This document shows, one piece after another, positions 26,512 to 33,857 of a stretch of DNA of 64,000 nucleotides. Numbering within the stretch: the stretch's first letter is position 1; each line of letters starts with the position of its first letter. The translations under genes and the position numbers were made by a program. This DNA is from Castellaniella sp. S9 (GTDB lineage: Bacteria; Pseudomonadota; Gammaproteobacteria; Burkholderiales; Burkholderiaceae_B), in the NCBI RefSeq assembly GCF_027257175.1, contig NZ_JAPFGD010000002.1, forward strand, positions 62,001-126,000. The letters are read 5' to 3'. The notes beneath the pieces are model-generated. The model was not told the DNA's origin. It ran no database searches and saw only the letters and a program-made list of their open reading frames with translations.

Positions 26512-27059
26512 GATGCCCAATACCCCCTGTGCCATGCAGGCCGATCCGGTTGTATGGCATTAACCCCGCAGCTTTGCGGGATTCCCAGCGCGCCACTCCT
26601 TCTATAACCGTGTGCGTGCCTCGCCACGCCGAAGACGGCTGCCGAGGCCAGAAGGATGCTTTTACTTGAAACGCTTCCATGCGCTTTCCCTTGATCGTTG
26701 ATCGTCACGTCGGCACCGATGGGTCCCCTGGTACTTTGCCGTCGCGTCACCCTGCGAGGCACCAGGAGACCTTTCGGGGTTAACGGTAATCGGTGCCGGT
26801 GCCCGCCGGTGAAACACCGGGCTCCCTTTGTGCGCGGATGTGCGCCAGACAATGCCGGCCCCAACCACGACATGGGCCGGGTGTGATTGCTGTGACAGCG
26901 TACGGTTCTAGCGACAACCGTGAGCCTAGATCAGCCCACGGGTGGTGACTTCCTCCCGCGCCGAAGGCTTATGGGTCTTCGGCACCTTTCTCCTGCTTTA
27001 CCACTACCTTCCGGCCCGGCCGATGTCGGTTATGGCCCCTACGAACAGGAGAAACGCAA
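26512..27059 (+). ncRNA. Candidate large structured RNA upstream of the cytosine methyltransferase
   Basis: The 548 bases before the methyltransferase gene hold an unusual density of perfect or near-perfect stems: CCCGCA/TGCGGG (26565-26580); a long stem CGGCACCGAT (26711-26720) / ATCGGTGCCG (26789-26798) enclosing GGTCCCCTGGT (26722-26732) / ACCAGGAGACC (26761-26771, one mismatch); CCGGTG-aaa-CACCGG (26806-26820); ACGGTT/AACCGT (26902-26921); GCCGAAG/CTTCGGC (26960-26983). Frames open on both strands here are broken up and lack ribosome sites. It may be a leader, a separate RNA, or DNA with a structural role; strand is assumed from the downstream gene. Confidence 0.5.
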
Positions 27060-28529
27060 ATGAACCCTCAGCCTACCCACACAACATTGCAGTACGGCAG
27101 CGTGTGCAGCGGTATTGAAGCCGTGAGTCTCGCGTGGCAACCACAAGGTATGCAAGCCGCGTGGTTTTCAGAGATTGACCCGTTCCCGTGCGCCGTACTC
27201 ACCCATCACTATCCCGCCGTACCTAACTTGGGCGATATGACTCAGATCGCCACACTGGTACGTGACGGTCAGGTCGTCGCGCCAGACATTCTCGTGGGCG
27301 GGACGCCTTGCCAAGCGTTCAGCATCGCTGGCGCACGTCAGGGGCTTTCCGACCCGCGTGGCGCCTTAACCCTCAAATACGTGGAGTTAGCCAATGTCAT
27401 CGACCAAACCCGCCAACAAAATCAACGCCCTCCCGCCACAATCATTTGGGAAAACGTCCCGGGCGTCCTTAGTGACCGCTCCAACGCCTTTGGCTGCCTG
27501 CTGGGTGTACTGGCCGGCGAAAGCCGTGCGCTCGAACCGCCAGGGGAGAAATGGACGCACGCAGGTTACGTGTCTGGCCCCCAACGCCGTCTCGCCTGGC
27601 GTGTGCTCGACGCTCAACATTTCGGTCTCGCCCAACGCCGCAAGCGCGTGTTTCTTGTGGCAAGTGGTCGAGATGACGTCGATCCCGCCCAAGTACTTTT
27701 TGAGCGCAAAGGCCTGCACGGGGATTCTTCACAGGGCTTTGCGTCGTGGCAAGACATTGCCTGCACTGCTGGCGCAAGCACTAAAACATCAGGTCGATAC
27801 GGATGGCTGAATCAAAACGATAGCGATGAAACACTGTCTTTTGCGTTTGGTAATGGCGCCGGCCCGGTCGGGGTTTCATCGTGCCTGCTGGCTGCGGGTA
27901 CTAAACATGATGCCAGCACTGAAACCTACGTTGTGCAATCGGCAGCCGACCACATCACCCACACGCTGGAAACCGTCAACAGCGGCACAGGCAACAGCGA
28001 GGAGGCTATCGGTAAACGTGTACCTATCATTGCTTTCGCCCAAAACTCCCGCGACGAGCTACGTTGGGAGTCTGGGCATGGTCAGGTGGTCGGCACACTC
28101 TCAACCGGTGGCGGCAAGCCTGGTCAAGGTGTACCGATGGTACTCAGCGTCTCCTTGCGCGGTCGCGCAGAGGAAACGAATACGGAGCTAGGTACGCACA
28201 TATCCCCAACCTTACGCGCCTCTGTAGGAGGAGGTGACAAACGACTTGTGCTGTTGCAACACTACGAGGCACATTTCCAGTATATGCCCCACGAGCCAGA
28301 TGGCACGCACTGGTCGCAGTGGCGTGTGCGTCGGCTGATGCCGATTGAATGCGAACGGCTGCAGGGCATGCCTGACGACTACACGCTGGTGCCATACCGT
28401 GGCAAGCCAGCCGCCGATACCCCGCGTTATACAGCGATTGGCAATTCCATGGCTGTGCCATGCCTATCCTGGCTGGGGCAACGGCTGATGCAGCACCTAC
28501 GAAAAGAGGAGAAGTCTGGCGCGGATTGA
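27060..28529 (+). CDS. DNA (cytosine-5-)-methyltransferase (orphan)
   Basis: C5-cytosine DNA methyltransferase, 489 aa. Motif I 'GSVCSGIEAVSLAW', motif IV with catalytic cysteine 'GGTPCQAFSIAG', motif VI 'WENVPGV', motif VIII 'AQRRKRVFLVA' and motifs IX-X 'ECERLQGMPDDYT'/'YTAIGNSMAVP' are all present, with a target-recognition region of about 150 residues in between. No cognate restriction enzyme is adjacent. Such orphan enzymes in conjugative elements usually protect incoming DNA from host restriction. ATG 27060 has AACAGGAGAAACGCAA upstream, after a long structured leader. Confidence 0.92.
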   Translation: MNPQPTHTTLQYGSVCSGIEAVSLAWQPQGMQAAWFSEIDPFPCAVLTHHYPAVPNLGDMTQIATLVRDGQVVAPDILVGGTPCQAFSIAGARQGLSDPRGALTLKYVELANVIDQTRQQNQRPPATIIWENVPGVLSDRSNAFGCLLGVLAGESRALEPPGEKWTHAGYVSGPQRRLAWRVLDAQHFGLAQRRKRVFLVASGRDDVDPAQVLFERKGLHGDSSQGFASWQDIACTAGASTKTSGRYGWLNQNDSDETLSFAFGNGAGPVGVSSCLLAAGTKHDASTETYVVQSAADHITHTLETVNSGTGNSEEAIGKRVPIIAFAQNSRDELRWESGHGQVVGTLSTGGGKPGQGVPMVLSVSLRGRAEETNTELGTHISPTLRASVGGGDKRLVLLQHYEAHFQYMPHEPDGTHWSQWRVRRLMPIECERLQGMPDDYTLVPYRGKPAADTPRYTAIGNSMAVPCLSWLGQRLMQHLRKEEKSGAD

Positions 28530-28583
28530 TGCAAGACTAACTGAACGCTCAACGCCACGCTATAGGCCTGACTTACTGAACCT

Positions 28584-28697
28584 TCAGTAACCACCAGCAG
28601 CCCCGGTCGTTCAAGCTGCGTCGCGAAGTTTTCGCGCCGACCACCTCGTCCGTTTCGCATCACGCCGCGGACGCGCATCCATTACGGATGTCGATGC
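28584..28697 (+). ncRNA. Pseudoknotted leader RNA, copy 1 (before the GHKL ATPase gene)
   Basis: Fold inferred by eye, shared with 30529-30641, 31384-31494 and 34829-34947. P0 GCAGC (28597-28601) / GCTGC (28615-28619); P1 CGCGAA-gtt-TTCGCG (28622-28636); linker; P2 CGTCCG (28647-28652) / CGGACG (28668-28673) with GCATC in its loop (28657-28661); P3 CATCC-attac-GGATG (28676-28690); then GATGC (28693-28697), complementary to the P2 loop. It ends 140 bases before the ATG. The 5' box is weaker here than in the other copies and is embedded in a separate perfect hairpin (28573-28590). Confidence 0.65.
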
Positions 28698-28837
28698 CGC
28701 TTCTCCATTGGGCGTTTCAGCCCAGCCTCTCCAACACGGGTAAACCCCAGACCAATGCGTCTGCGCGTAGGGTCAAGCCGTTCTTATCTTTTCCACTGCG
28801 CCTCACCGGCGTTCGTTCTATTTCCAGGAGTCATCCT

Positions 28838-29668
28838 ATGAGCACTATTCGTCTCAAAACCAATCAGCACAAGTTGATTGCCAACCTACGGCATGCGTTC
28901 AACCAAGCCTCCATGCTTGGCGAACTATTGCAAAATGCTCGGCGTGCCCAAGCGAGCCACATCCAAATCACCGTCGAAGGCGATACGCTTATCGTCAGGG
29001 ACGACGGAGTCGGTATCGCCGACCTGCAGACCCTTATCTTCATTGCCGAGTCGGGCTGGGATAAAGATTTGCAAGCCCGTGAGAACGCGTTCGGTCTAGG
29101 CGTACTCTCCACGTTGTACTTTGCTCAACACCTGAGTGTTCATTCCATTGATCAGGCCTTTAACGCCGCAACGGAAGCAATCATGCGCGGCGACGCTGTC
29201 CTGGTTTATCCAGAGTCGCCACGCGTAGGCACCGAAATTCGTCTCGATGGTGTCCAGTCCCCCGATGCAGGCATCAACCTGCCCGAATGGGTCGGGCGCA
29301 AGCTCAACCGGCTGTGCAAAGCCTTTCCCGTTCCGGTCTTTTTGAATGGCACTGAAATCGACAGGCCGTTGGCCGACCCTTCCTTGTCGTGGCGACAAAC
29401 CAACATGGGTGAAGTTCTTATCGACCTGCGTGCCTCGCGCATGCAGTGGGGGTGCTTCCTGCAGGGCCTGCCTATCGGCGAACGGCCAATGTACAGCAAG
29501 CATCAGATCATTCTGTTGCCCGATGATACGCTCGCGAAACTGCCAGATCGCCAGTACTTGCTGAATGAGGCTCAAGATCACAAACGCATCCAAACTGCCG
29601 TTGACCTAGCTTACCGCGAAGCCTTAATTGAGGCCAAGCAACGCTTAGCGGCAAGAGAGTTTATTTAA
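28838..29668 (+). CDS. GHKL-type ATP-binding protein, N-terminal part
   Basis: ATPase of the HSP90/GHKL fold: N box 'ELLQNARRAQASHIQI', G1 'RDDGVGIADLQ', G2 'ENAFGLGVLSTLYF'. 276 residues from ATG 28838 (CCAGGAG upstream) to a TAA at 29666-29668. The same frame continues without interruption for another 242 codons and has no ATG or GTG start for the first 82 of them, so this is probably the first half of one protein of about 518 aa, cut by a nonsense codon. Function in the ICE is unknown. Confidence 0.8.
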   Translation: MSTIRLKTNQHKLIANLRHAFNQASMLGELLQNARRAQASHIQITVEGDTLIVRDDGVGIADLQTLIFIAESGWDKDLQARENAFGLGVLSTLYFAQHLSVHSIDQAFNAATEAIMRGDAVLVYPESPRVGTEIRLDGVQSPDAGINLPEWVGRKLNRLCKAFPVPVFLNGTEIDRPLADPSLSWRQTNMGEVLIDLRASRMQWGCFLQGLPIGERPMYSKHQIILLPDDTLAKLPDRQYLLNEAQDHKRIQTAVDLAYREALIEAKQRLAAREFI

Positions 29669-30397
29669 GACTATGCGCAGACCTGCCTCGATTCGTCCAA
29701 CGCCGATCTGCTCAACGACGTCCCCTTCGTTCCCCGCTCCTGGTTTCGTGACTGGGTACAGGAGCCAGCCGGTTTTCGTCGGTACTGGCAGTATTGTCTG
29801 CCCTCGGGTGTTTTCGCCCAGGAAGTACTCGAAAAGTCGGGTGTCTGGCAGATCGTCACTGACGAGAACGATGAGCATACCGCCGAAGTCTATCTGGAAG
29901 CCAGCAATGCCTTTTTGCTGGATAAGTCTCGCCTTGACAACGGGCACTGGCTCAATTGTCTGATCAGACAGATCACACCCGAGCAGATTCGCGTCCGATC
30001 AGGGACAACTCTGCACAAGGACGCTAGTCTCTGGTTGGCTGACGACGTTGAACTGGAGTTGGTTGAGACACTTCATGTTGGTTTCGATGATCAACCAGAG
30101 TATACGGTGGAAGCCGTGCGCAAGTCGGACACGCTCTACCTGACACCAACTGCGGGGGGCAGGACTGAGTTGGTCTCCGACTACCTATTCGACGAACGGT
30201 ACGACGAGGATCGCGAAGACGAAGACGCTATAGTCATCATGACTTTTATTGCCGTGGGCTGTTCACAGTCTCCCGATCAGGTGCTCAAGGCCTTGTTGCC
30301 TGACTTTCTATGGAACATCGCCCAACCTAAGCTCGCCAATGCTTGCATTCATCTGGTATTTGACAGCGAAGGTCAACTGAGCGCGGTTCAACCCTAA
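29669..30397 (+). pseudogene. C-terminal part of the GHKL ATP-binding protein, separated by an in-frame TAA
   Basis: Directly in frame after the TAA of the preceding gene, a 242-codon open frame begins 'DYAQTCLDSSNADLLNDV' and reads as protein-like sequence to TAA 30397 (for example 'SDYLFDERYDEDRED' and 'MTFIAVGCSQSPDQVL'). There is no ribosome site and no ATG or GTG in the first part; the first TTG is at 29915. The most likely reading is the back half of the 28838 gene after a nonsense mutation. Less likely: stop-codon readthrough, an internal TTG start giving 160 aa, or a sequencing error. Confidence 0.65.
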
Positions 30398-30414
30398 ACA
30401 GTCTCTTACTTTCC

Positions 30415-30436
30415 GCTCCCTTCGGGGAGCTTTTTT
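30415..30436 (+). terminator. Intrinsic terminator after the GHKL ATPase locus
   Basis: Stem GCTCCC (30415-30420) with a stable TTCG loop and GGGAGC (30425-30430), followed by TTTTTT. Its good state supports the view that the split gene ahead of it was one transcription unit. Confidence 0.85.
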
Positions 30437-30528
30437 CCTCACAAGCAATCTGATACGACCAAGTACCGATTGGCAAATGACACATCCGAATCGTCATCGG
30501 ATGCTTATGACATGGGTCGCTGATCGTT

Positions 30529-30641
30529 TCAGCACCATGCCAGCAGCCAGGGTTTGCAGGCTGCCGTGAGACCTCCTCACGTCACCCGCCAGTTCGCACA
30601 TGCATCGCACCGGCGAACGTTGCCCACGCGGGCATTGATGC
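30529..30641 (+). ncRNA. Pseudoknotted leader RNA, copy 2
   Basis: 5' box TCAGCACCATGCCAG (30529-30543); P0 GCAGCC (30543-30548) / GGCTGC (30559-30564); P1 CGTGAG-acctc-CTCACG (30565-30581); linker TCACCCGCCA; P2 GTTCGC (30592-30597) / GCGAAC (30613-30618) with loop GCATC (30602-30606); P3 GCCC-acgc-GGGC (30622-30633); GATGC (30637-30641), complement of the loop. It ends 78 bases before the ATG at 30720. Stems differ in sequence from the other copies but keep pairing, which supports an RNA structure. Confidence 0.75.
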
Positions 30642-30719
30642 TTATTTCTCCAACCATATGAGTACATGTCACGTCCCATCAGAGGAGTGCCATCGCTCGA
30701 CACCATCCTAGGAATCCAC

Positions 30720-31283
30720 ATGGAAACCACAATTCAGCAATCGCGCATCACATTAAAGAGTCTCAAAGTGGCTCAGTTCGCCAGCGAAGAGACACTGTGC
30801 TTCACTGCCACCGTGCTGTTGGACGGCATCGCCATTGCTCAAGCACGCAACGACGGGCGCGGGGGGTCGACCTTCCTTCATGCTCTGGAAGGCAAAGCCT
30901 CGCAATTGTCCGATGCCAAACAGTTTGCCACAGGTCTACCACCGGCCCAGTTCGAAGGAGGTGTGACCGGTCAGGATAATACCCCGCTTGTTATCGAGAT
31001 GACACTGGATTTTCTCGTCGACCAGTTAGCTGAAACCCTACACACCGATCGCAAGCTGCGCACTGCATTCAGTCGTGACATCGGCAATAAAGTGCTGTTC
31101 ATCAAAAACGGCAAGTTGCTTTTTTTAAAAGGCGTTAAGCTCAAAACGATCACAGACCGACCGGCATACTTCACTGCCTTGCGCGCACGGCAGGCCCTGC
31201 CCATCGTCATTCTGGCTGAACTAGCTCCAGACGAGGCATTTGTCGTATGGAAACGCTATGCCACGGGCGAACACACAACTTAA
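30720..31283 (+). CDS. ICE accessory-core hypothetical protein (187 aa)
   Basis: Unknown function. No enzymatic motif or membrane segment is visible. The sequence looks like a compact alpha/beta protein ('LKSLKVAQFASEETLCFTAT', 'LVIEMTLDFLVDQLAETL', 'KNGKLLFLKGVKLK'). ATG 30720 follows GGAATCCAC; an in-frame ATG at 30666 would extend it into the leader and is not used. It has its own terminator upstream and a structured leader, so it is probably its own unit. Confidence 0.7.
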   Translation: METTIQQSRITLKSLKVAQFASEETLCFTATVLLDGIAIAQARNDGRGGSTFLHALEGKASQLSDAKQFATGLPPAQFEGGVTGQDNTPLVIEMTLDFLVDQLAETLHTDRKLRTAFSRDIGNKVLFIKNGKLLFLKGVKLKTITDRPAYFTALRARQALPIVILAELAPDEAFVVWKRYATGEHTT

Positions 31284-31383
31284 TCTTTCATCGCAAGGTC
31301 AATCGGGTAACGGTTGATTTCCCATTTCAGGCTGCTAACAGCGGACATCGGAACGATGCTTGTCGCATGTTTTGCTGATTGTG

Positions 31384-31494
31384 TCAGCACCATGCCAGCA
31401 GCTCGGGTTCAGGCTGCCGTGGAGTTTCTCCATGCCACCCACCAGTCCGTCATCGCATCAAGTTTGCGGACGGGTGCCATCGCGGCGCCGATGC
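31384..31494 (+). ncRNA. Pseudoknotted leader RNA, copy 3
   Basis: 5' box TCAGCACCATGCCAG (31384-31398), identical to copy 2; P0 GCAGCT (31398-31403) / GGCTGC (31412-31417, one G-U); P1 CGTGGAG-ttt-CTCCATG (31418-31434, one G-U); linker CCACCCACCA; P2 GTCCGT (31445-31450) / GCGGAC (31466-31471) with loop GCATC (31455-31459); P3 GGTGCC-atcgc-GGCGCC (31473-31489, one G-U); GATGC (31490-31494). It ends 75 bases before the ATG at 31570. Confidence 0.75.
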
Positions 31495-31569
31495 CGATTT
31501 TTCAACCGCCAGCGGGAGTTGCCATCCCGTTAAAGGCATGGACGTCTCGCTACCTCAAGGAGTTCCTCT

Positions 31570-31782
31570 ATGTCCCAGCAAGCTTCTTTTGGCCATCTGG
31601 CCTTGACCTACGTCGGCACCTTTCTGCCGCTCGAAGTACTGAACAGCGCCGCCGGCCATTACATCGGTACACGCGACGCCCACGGCCCCGTCTCTCGCGA
31701 GTCGGTTGAGTATTTCCGAAGTTCAGCAGCCGCTCAGCGTGCGCTCAATCGAGGCGGCTGGACACAGCTGCACTATTCGTAA
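31570..31782 (+). CDS. Small ICE accessory-core protein (70 aa)
   Basis: Unknown function. A 70-residue soluble protein ('FGHLALTYVGTFLPLEVLN', 'SRESVEYFRSSAAAQRALN'). ATG 31570 has CAAGGAGTTCCTCT directly before it. It is preceded by a structured leader (31384-31494) and followed after 32 bases by the 31815 gene, with which it may form a pair. A small DNA- or protein-binding modulator is possible; nothing in the sequence decides this. Confidence 0.65.
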   Translation: MSQQASFGHLALTYVGTFLPLEVLNSAAGHYIGTRDAHGPVSRESVEYFRSSAAAQRALNRGGWTQLHYS

Positions 31783-31814
31783 TCCATATCAAGGAGAACG
31801 CTATCAATTTCCTC

Positions 31815-32195
31815 TTGCCACATTACCTCGTTGATCATCTCCCAAAAAACGAAAGGTATTTCGCCAGCGCGCCCGAGGCCTTTTTCCAAGCGTGGAAGCG
31901 CGGTGTTCAAATCGCCGGACATGAGTGGTTTGGCGATGGCACACACGATGGTCTGGCCGCTGCCTCCAGTAAGTGGGATCTACGTCCTAACTTGTTCCTG
32001 CTCAATGACTCCCTGGGTGTCCTGAGCAGCGGCCAGCGCATGTTCCTGGCCGCCATGGTCAGCTTTTACAACGCCAGCGAAGGCGCTGCCATGCTGCGTC
32101 GCTGTGGTTTTGAAGGCCTGTCTGATTTGGGCGGGCTGGATCTGCAACGACGGCAGGTCATTGCGGACCTGGTGCTGCACTACAACGGCTGGTGA
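31815..32195 (+). CDS. ICE accessory-core protein with an abnormal start codon
   Basis: Unknown function, 126 aa from TTG 31815 ('PHYLVDHLPKNERYFASAP', then an alpha-rich C-terminus 'GLDLQRRQVIADLVLHYNGW'). A strong ribosome site AAGGAG (31791-31796) is placed for a start at 31803, but the codon there is ATC, in frame and giving 'xNFLLPHYLVD'. The simplest view is that an ancestral ATG at 31803 mutated to ATC, leaving the gene with a poor TTG start 18 bases from the ribosome site, or translated from ATC at low level. Confidence 0.65.
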   Translation: MPHYLVDHLPKNERYFASAPEAFFQAWKRGVQIAGHEWFGDGTHDGLAAASSKWDLRPNLFLLNDSLGVLSSGQRMFLAAMVSFYNASEGAAMLRRCGFEGLSDLGGLDLQRRQVIADLVLHYNGW

Positions 32196-32232
32196 GATTG
32201 CGAAGCTAAACCGCCGTACTTTTTACCCCTAT

Positions 32233-32272
32233 GAGGGACATGGGTCCCCTCGGGGTCATGTCCCTCCTTTTT
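32233..32272 (+). terminator. Strong hairpin with T tract between two accessory genes
   Basis: Stem GAGGGACATG (32233-32242) / CATGTCCCTC (32257-32266), perfect over 10 bp, with an inner CCCC-tc-GGGG, then CTTTTT. It lies 37 bases after the 31815 gene and 17 bases before the 32289 gene. An intrinsic terminator or attenuator is likely. Confidence 0.75.
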
Positions 32273-32288
32273 ATCTAGGAGTGACTAT

Positions 32289-32753
32289 ATGCCCCGTAAC
32301 CCATCTTTTGCCGTCGTCCTTGAAGGCGGCCTCGTTCAATCCCTTCTCGTGCAGGACTGGCCCGCACAGATACCTATGCCACGCATCGCGGTAGTGGACT
32401 ATGACACCGAAGGTGCAACCGACGACGAGATCACGCATTTTTCGATCGGCGACAAGCCTGAGGAAGCCATCTGCCGCGGCGAAGTGCCGGTGTTATACGA
32501 ATCCGTCACCGATGCGCTCTCTCCCAGGGCGGTGCTCACTGCGCTGGGCGAATCCATGGACGATGAAGATGCCGAGTCGCCGCTGACAATCGCACAAAGC
32601 GTGCGGCAAACCATTCTCGACTTGGACGCACAGATCAATGCCAATGAGCAAGCGCCCACTGGCGACGATTACAACCACCTCTATGTCCTGGCCAACTGCG
32701 GCCTGATTGATGTGCTCAAAGCGCTGGGCGACACCACCAACTTTGGTGATTGA
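32289..32753 (+). CDS. ICE accessory-core hypothetical protein (154 aa)
   Basis: Unknown function, strongly acidic (for example 'DTEGATDDEITHF', 'ESMDDEDAESPLTI'). No membrane segment or catalytic motif seen. ATG 32289 has TCTAGGAGTGACTAT before it, right after a strong hairpin (32233-32272), so its expression could depend on readthrough of that hairpin. An acidic, DNA-mimic-like composition would fit an anti-restriction role, but this is speculation from composition only. Confidence 0.65.
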   Translation: MPRNPSFAVVLEGGLVQSLLVQDWPAQIPMPRIAVVDYDTEGATDDEITHFSIGDKPEEAICRGEVPVLYESVTDALSPRAVLTALGESMDDEDAESPLTIAQSVRQTILDLDAQINANEQAPTGDDYNHLYVLANCGLIDVLKALGDTTNFGD

Positions 32754-32794
32754 TTCACGACGCGGCCTGACCGGTCGCTATTTATGTTCCACCC

Positions 32795-32814
32795 ACCGGG
32801 GTTCAATCCCCGGT
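32795..32814 (+). promoter_or_regulatory. Hairpin leader before the 32854 gene
   Basis: Stem ACCGGGG (32795-32801) / CCCCGGT (32808-32814) with loop TTCAAT and no T tract. The loop plus 3' arm (CAATCCCC) is also complementary to GGGGATTG just downstream (32816-32823), so two exclusive pairings are possible, as in attenuators. This is not evidence of one. Confidence 0.4.
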
Positions 32815-32853
32815 AGGGGATTGGTCCCGTTTATCCTCTGCTGGAGAAATCCC

Positions 32854-33570
32854 ATGACCAAGATCGTTAACCCTTTCGCTCGTGGGTATCAGAACCTGCG
32901 TATTATCCGAACGTTGCTCATCACTTACCATGAGCGCTGCTCGCCAGTCTGGCGACCATTGCATGACAGCCAGGTACACCTTTCCGACGAACAAATCGCA
33001 TTATTTCCTTGCCTGAGTTGCCAAGATTTCGCGATCATTACCGTGGATCAGGATGTGCCTAAAGAACTGAAAGCCCAGTGCCAGGCAGAAGGCTTTGTCA
33101 GTGCGGTGGTCTACGCCATTGTCGCAGACGATTTCGATGGCGAGCCGGTGCAGGTGGGCGACACCTACTCCGAAGAAGCCGCCCGCGAGGTGGTACGCCG
33201 CCTGAAATTCGAGACCGGCGTATACAGCCGCGCCTGGGAAATCAGCACGGCTCACATCACCGAGCAGTCACAGCGTTATTTGCGTGATTTAGCCGATATT
33301 GCCACGCCGACCGGCTTCATGTTTATCGCGTTTCGGGTGCCGTACAGCCCGGCCATAGGCGTCAAGCTGATCGCCACCCCTTGGACGGATGAAAACCTGC
33401 GGTCCATCGAAGAGATCACCGCCGAGCAATTGCGCCAGGAACATCTGTCCAAAGGGATGCCAGAGGAGCTGATGCGCGTGCTGCATTTAGCTGCCAAAGC
33501 CGATGTGCGCATTCTGATATTCGATGCCGATGCGCCCGAACTAGATGGTCTCCCAGTCTACGAAATGTAG
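32854..33570 (+). CDS. ICE accessory-core protein with DUF5983-like region
   Basis: A 238-residue protein of unknown function. The segment 'WEISTAHITEQSQRYLRDLA' with following residues resembles the short DUF5983 family found in mobile elements; I am moderately sure of this. Upstream of it, 'AIVADDFDGEPVQVGDTYS' and 'EEAAREVVRRLKFETG' look like a second small domain. ATG 32854 has CTGGAGAAATCCC before it. A terminator follows at 33583-33607, so it is the end of its unit. Confidence 0.7.
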   Translation: MTKIVNPFARGYQNLRIIRTLLITYHERCSPVWRPLHDSQVHLSDEQIALFPCLSCQDFAIITVDQDVPKELKAQCQAEGFVSAVVYAIVADDFDGEPVQVGDTYSEEAAREVVRRLKFETGVYSRAWEISTAHITEQSQRYLRDLADIATPTGFMFIAFRVPYSPAIGVKLIATPWTDENLRSIEEITAEQLRQEHLSKGMPEELMRVLHLAAKADVRILIFDADAPELDGLPVYEM

Positions 33571-33582
33571 GTTTTCTCATTT

Positions 33583-33607
33583 GCCCCTTACCCAGGGGCT
33601 TCTTTTT
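33583..33607 (+). terminator. Intrinsic terminator
   Basis: Stem GCCCC (33583-33587) / GGGGC (33595-33599) with a 7-base loop, followed by TTCTTTTT. It ends the transcript of the 32854 gene. Confidence 0.75.
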
Positions 33608-33742
33608 GTCTGCATGCTTGGAAAGCGGATGAACACCGCAACTGTTTCATGACAGACGGCATCGTTTCACTGCCTCATCCTTAAAGCATGTTCGCTGGCG
33701 TAGCCGGCAGCATCCCAGGCAGTCAAGGCCGTTAAGACTGCG

Positions 33743-33828
33743 GCGAACACACAGTTCGCTGGCTGACCTCATCTCCGGACGATCATCGTCCATTCCACCC
33801 CCACGGGATCTTTCATCCCCTGGGGATG
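33743..33828 (+). ncRNA. Divergent structured leader before the 33858 gene
   Basis: This region has GCGAAC-acaca-GTTCGC (33743-33759), an alternative GTTCG (33754-33758) / CGGAC (33776-33780) stem resembling P2 of the four leader RNAs, GGACGAT-c-ATCGTCC (33777-33791) and the palindrome CATCCCC-T-GGGGATG (33814-33828). The P2-like loop has CTCATC and GATGAG lies downstream (33825-33830), so a pseudoknot with changed but matching bases is conceivable. It does not align cleanly with the other four copies. Confidence 0.35.
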
Positions 33829-33857
33829 AGAGGTTCCGTATTTTCGGAGACTCCATC

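Noticed and set aside
26508-26886. Open frames on both strands between topB and the methyltransferase
   Set aside because: They overlap one another, lack ribosome sites and recognisable domains, and coincide with strong inverted repeats, so the region is better read as structured noncoding sequence.
29915-30397. Independent 160-aa protein starting at TTG 29915
   Set aside because: There is no ribosome site, and the same frame reads as continuous protein for 82 codons upstream to the preceding stop, so a split gene is more likely.
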